Part shown: piece by piece, positions 60,103-64,000 of the stretch
How positions within the stretch are numbered: the stretch's first letter is position 1
How the letters are laid out: every line of letters starts with the position of its first letter
Assembly: GCA_027257055.1 (NCBI GenBank)
Contig: JAPVLO010000074.1
Span: 2,681,001 to 2,745,000, forward strand
DNA length: 64,000 nucleotides
Direction: 5' to 3'
Source: Cephalopachus bancanus
Lineage: Eukaryota; Chordata; Mammalia; Primates; Tarsiidae
Translations under genes and position numbers: made by a program
Notes under the pieces: generated by a model
Told to the model about the DNA's origin: nothing
Databases searched by the model: none
The model's input: the letters and a program-made list of their open reading frames with translations, nothing else

Positions 60103-61710
60103 GATGTGTATGTGTCTACATGAATATCAATTTTAAAGTATTTATTGCCTTGTGCTTAGTCAAGATTTGGCACCATTTTTACATGAATTATTTATTACCC
60201 TGTAGGGTAATGCCTTAACAAAATATATGAGAAAACTTTTTAACTAGTTGCTTTGCTCTAACTTGAAAACTGTATCCACAGTTAATTATCTGTTTTCTAG
60301 TGACCCGACACCTTCTGAGAAAAGAAGAAAAACTATATATACACGAGTGTGTGGTCCCTGCTTACACATGTCCCATCAACCTTTGAACTGCAAAACTTAG
60401 TGGGGTGGTTCTTCAGAACACTTCCACTTGGACATCAAAGAGCAATAGTAACTGTCAGATAAACTTGGGAAGATTGAAATGAACTAAATCATGAAGGAAG
60501 CACAGAAGTAATTACAGAACAGAAAACAACCTATTTTTTAAAAGTGAAGCCACCACACAGCAAATGAGATCTTTAATTCCTACACTTGAAATCTCACAAA
60601 GATGCAGGTAGAAGAAAAAAAATGGAAGGAAAATGCCAACAACCCCATGCAAAGCCATGCTAACCTAGTGGTCTTGTGGAGAAAGCCTGTCTCGGACAAT
60701 GTATATGTATTTTATTTTCAAATTATATGAAGGCTAATTTTAAAGATTCACAAACTAAAATTCAACCATATTTTAAGTAAATTTACAAAGCTCACATAGG
60801 ATTACATGGTAGAATCAAGATTCAACCTGAAATTTTTGTTCACCACAAACTAGCTTGAAATCTTAATAATTCATTAAAATTTAGGTATGTGTTCATTTTA
60901 ATTCTCTGAATTTTTGTTTTGCCTATAACAACTAAATAATTTTCAAATCCTACTGAAGAAATGCACTATTCACAATTCTTAGTAAAACTTAGCATCTATT
61001 TTTCAATTTTCACCTGTAGCATTATCTTAATACATACTTAATTGTGAGGTTTTGTTTGTGTTGTGGATGGCATGAATATTTACTTCATCCTGCAACGTGA
61101 TATGACAAGTTAATTTCTATATTCACTAAGCACTATGGACACAATACATTTGAATGCTGTTTAATTGGTTTTTGTTGACATTAACTCTCATTCCTGATTT
61201 GAATAAACAAATTGGAAAATGCAAAGTCCACACTGCGGTTAAAACTTATGTGTTATTTTTGACCCATGTTGTTTATTGGACATTTCTCTTTTCTGCAGTT
61301 ACCTATGTTAAAAAGTTATTAAGTCAAAAGTTCATAATTGTGTATGGGGTGAATTTTAGGAATTGGTCTGTGAAAAAATATTCAGTTAAAAATTTTGTGC
61401 ATCTTCTCTTTGATTTGCATTTGTAAAAACAAAATATTTACCAAAAGTTGTAACAAAAACATTAATCAAACAATAGTAAAACTTGCTATCAAGCCAACAT
61501 ATATAAGAATTTATGCATATTATTAATAAAATTATCAAAAAGCACATTTCAAACAGCCATTGGAATGTTCTAGGATTTCATTTATAGACAAATATTTCCC
61601 AGCCAACTGATTATTTGAAAAAAATGACTGGCTAACCAGAAAATTGTACCTACAAACATAGATCTAAACAGTATGTATTTTTTTACCACTACTTCCATAA
61701 TATTTTCAAA
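60103..61710. other. Unassigned single-copy sequence
   Basis: AT-rich. No repeat or exon is recognised. The 90-codon frame near 61154 lacks motifs. Confidence 0.5.
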
Positions 61711-61716
61711 CCCATT

Positions 61717-62850
61717 TGCGGGGTCCCGACCTGCAAGGTCGTGAGATCTCCTGAAGGAGAGATGGATAGGCGAAAGATGAAAACATTATACTCGGATACG
61801 TGCTTCCTGAACAGATGACAATTTAATGTTAGTTAACACAGAGCTTTTATACCATTCGTAAAGGGGCAAGACAAAGAAAATTCCTTCATGTACATATCCT
61901 CTACAAGTTACCACCATCTAGTGATCTTAGCAATAAACAAGCCAAGAACCCTGTAAACATTCAGATAATGAGTCTTATTCATAAGGCCAAAGATGATAGT
62001 TTTAGTCCAAAGTCCCAAATTACAGTCCTTGAACTGTCTCCAGAAAGTTTAGCAGTAGTCTTCCTTCTGGGGCTTCATGACCTTCAGAGTTCTGTAATCG
62101 CCTTTCTTGTCCAGATGTCTTCATTACTTTTCTCTTATCCTGCAGTGCTTGTTTCCAAAGAAAACTCAAAAGAAGCTTTTAGTAATGTTTCCCAGGCCCC
62201 CAAGGTTGCTTTCTGTCTTTAGCTAAGTTATCATAAAAGTGTCTGATTAGTATATTATGAGTTCAGTGAAAACCCTCTCTATAAATGTTAACTTAGAGTT
62301 TTAACTATTGAATTAAGTAAAAACCTTAAAGATAACCTTTATCCTAAGTCAGTGAAAACAGTGTTATAAATCACCTACATAACTCCTAGATAAGTGTTAG
62401 AACTTATAATGAGCTCATAATAAACTTACTATAAACTTGTGCTTCTAAAGAACCTTATGTCTAAACACTAAACTGCATAATCCTAAATCAAATAAGGAGT
62501 GAATATACTTATATCATTTATTACTTAAGCAATATCTAGTAACTTATAACGAAGTGAAAGAAAGCATTCTTGATGTGCTTCAGAGTTTAACCCTTGCATA
62601 TGTTAGAAAAGGCCAAGCGGCATAGTGGGAAAATGGAAAATGAACCATGACATTTCCAGGTTAGCTGTGAGTACTTCACATAAACATGCCATCTTCTTCT
62701 TCCACGACTGCACAGAATTTCTTCAGCTGTACCAACAGCAAAGACAGAAGACAGAAAGGCCTCAGCTGCCCGTACTCGCTTTGCGGCCGGGGGTCCTCAG
62801 CGCACCTGAACTTTGTCAATCAGGCGGGCCTCCAAGGCTGGCTCCCAACA
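61717..62850 (-). mobile_element. Class II (ERVK-type) solo LTR
   Basis: A 1,134-bp unit on the minus strand starts TGTTGGGAGCC (62850) and ends GGTCGGGACCCCGCA (61717), the TG...CA ends and terminal motifs typical of beta-type (class II) LTRs. It is bordered by the exact 6-bp duplication CCCATT (61711-61716, 62851-62856), the size expected for this class. On the minus strand a TATA box (GGTATAAAAGC, about 61853) is followed by ATTAAA (about 61833), a polyadenylation-signal variant, and a short R/U5. No second LTR or internal gene is present, so the provirus collapsed by LTR recombination. Frames inside it are not genes. Confidence 0.92.
61825..61860 (-). promoter_or_regulatory. LTR promoter and polyadenylation signals
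   Basis: On the minus strand TATAAAAG is followed about 20 nt later by ATTAAA, inside the solo LTR. This matches the usual order of TATA box and polyadenylation signal in compact class II LTRs. Activity is unknown. Confidence 0.55.
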
Positions 62851-62970
62851 CCCATTAATGTAGAATTTAGACAGAATACAAAAGTTTTATCTACAGTCTC
62901 TCGAAACATAATGTTGACAAGTAAAAAGTCTAGTGTTAACAAATCTATTGATCATTTATTATTAATTTTC

Positions 62971-63048
62971 TTTTTTTTTTTTTTGAGTTGGAGTCTCACT
63001 CTGTCACCCAGACTGGAGTGCAGTGGTTACTCCCAGCCACCGCAGGTC
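62971..63048 (-). mobile_element. 5'-truncated Alu
   Basis: After a T14 run come only the last 65 or so bases of an Alu right monomer (reverse: GAGTTGGAGTCTCACTCTG, GACTGGAGTGCAGTGG), stopping at 'CCACCGCAG'. 5' truncation is usual for L1-mobilised RNAs. Confidence 0.9.
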
Positions 63049-63126
63049 GGTTTTTGGTTTATATAGATATAGCTCCACTTTAATCTCTTTTCCTATTTAT
63101 ATATTTACAAATTAATCTTTTTGATC

Positions 63127-63208
63127 TTTTTTTTTTTTTTGAGGAAGCAGGATTTATTGAGAGGTCAGAAGAGCTCCCACAGTGGGAGGGGACGCAAGGT
63201 GGTTGCCC
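63127..63208 (-). mobile_element. Short LTR-R-like retroposon, copy 3
   Basis: Minus-strand body from GGGCAACCACCTTGCGTCCC (63208) through CTCCCACTGTGGGAGCTC and AATAAA (63158-63153) to CCTGCTTCCTC and an A14 tail. It is the least decayed of the three copies. No convincing target duplication was found. Confidence 0.8.
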
Positions 63209-63211
63209 AAT

Positions 63212-63699
63212 ATATTTTGTCTTTAAATAAAGCAAAATATGTATAAGACAATATCATTAAATTGTATTATACTGGGACAAAAATAAACAAGTAAAACATT
63301 AGAGAATAGAGAGCCAAGGAAAAGAGGAATGTATAATACATAAATAAATTTAGCATATAACAAAGTTACATTTTAAGTTATTGTGGAAAGTGTCTTCAAG
63401 AAGGTTTTTTAAACATGGCACAAAGTGGAAGCTCAAAACTGACATATTTAAATATCTAGATTCTAAATTACAAAAAATAAGTAAAGTAAATATATTACAG
63501 CTGTTGCACACATTTGTCATAAGAATAACATGAAATTAATGCAGAGGATATAAGAAGAATGTATACAAATTAATAAGAAAACAAAAACAACCCAATTTCT
63601 TAACTGTTAAATTCCATAAAGAGGAAATAAACACAAGAAATACAGATGAAATACCATTGAAAATATAAGATATGCTAAATTTCACTAAAATAAGGATGA
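63212..63699. other. Unassigned spacer
   Basis: AT-rich, with no feature that I can support. Confidence 0.5.
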
Positions 63700-64000
63700 A
63701 TAAAATTTTTTAAAATACCATCATACCTTCAAAATATAAAATATCAATGTTATCAAAGGTTTGAGAAAGAAGCTGCACATTCATGCTTGGTACTTCTGAG
63801 AAAATAGCACACCATTTTATGTAGCAGTTACATTTTTATGAAGAAAACCTACAGAAATATCTGTATATAAACAAAAAGATTTTGTACATGTATGAACAGA
63901 AGCATTATTTATAACAGTAATAACCAGGAAATAGATCTCATGTTCAATAAATGAATAGTTAAATTTTTTGCCGAATCTTAACTGGAAAATACTGTGTAGT
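63700..64000 (+). mobile_element. Old L1 ORF2 end fragment
   Basis: Forward diverged L1M-like sequence: 'AGAAGCATTATTTATAACAG', 'AACCAGGAAATAGATCTCATG', 'CAATAAATGAATAGTTAAA' (for GCAGCATTATTTATAATAGC... GGTTAAATAAA). It runs off the right edge. Confidence 0.6.

Noticed and set aside
61968..62222. 84-codon frame as a viral or host gene
   Set aside because: It lies wholly inside the solo LTR, antisense to it, and has no motif.
1..64000. CRISPR arrays, operons, prokaryotic or phage genes
   Set aside because: No regularly spaced repeats with unique spacers and no long dense coding. The sequence is plainly mammalian.
1..64000. tRNA, snRNA, Y RNA or 7SK genes or pseudogenes
   Set aside because: I looked for characteristic starts and boxes and saw none. 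The only Pol III-type units are Alu and MIR. A covariance-model scan would be decisive.

Overview
The window is AT-rich mammalian DNA with no intact protein-coding gene that I can recognise. It is most likely intergenic or deep-intronic sequence from a primate. The strongest clue to the organism is about seventeen 7SL-derived, dimeric Alu elements, a family restricted to primates. Most of them are not of human/ape type. They share changes such as a CAATAAATCAAAAAATCAGC middle linker, a CAGCAGGTCGAGGCTGCGG right monomer and a GACTCCAACTC end. Their right monomer also differs from the lemur and galago Alu types as I know them, so I infer a tarsier-like genome. This rests on memory of Alu types and has not been tested by search.

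Layout. 1-8 kb: an L1 piece, a class I retroviral LTR fragment, a 5'-inverted L1 holding an Alu, an old L1 holding a dead RPL36A retrocopy, another reverse L1 and an Alu. 8-17 kb: mostly single-copy sequence with an AC microsatellite, two MaLR LTRs, a MIR and an old local duplication of about 180 bp. 17-26 kb: two ERVL pol remnants on the minus strand, old L1 pieces and an MLT1-type LTR. 26-38 kb: seven Alu copies (one monomeric), microsatellites, a dead mariner-type transposase copy and a Tigger-like TA-flanked transposon split by an Alu. 38-46 kb: a long reverse-transcriptase-bearing L1 with later insertions, two Alus, and a nest of three layers of retroposons. 46-54 kb: mostly single-copy sequence with a MIR and two Alus. 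54.7-58.1 kb: a 3.1 kb twin-primed L1 that received three Alus, two of them at the same target site. 58-64 kb: single-copy sequence, a small retroposon with a 14-bp target duplication, a complete class II solo LTR with a 6-bp duplication, and a truncated Alu.

The history here is one of L1 activity. L1 inserted itself, often with 5' inversion, and also moved Alu RNAs, an RPL36A mRNA and at least two kinds of short polyadenylated RNA that I do not recognise as named families. Those short retroposons (181-240 bp at 44.5 and 59.9 kb; about 65-nt bodies at 28.9, 38.4 and 63.1 kb) and the Alu subfamily with a tRNA-like B-box stem are the least ordinary content. I found no operon, CRISPR array, structural RNA gene or new multi-gene system, and none should be inferred from the short open frames.
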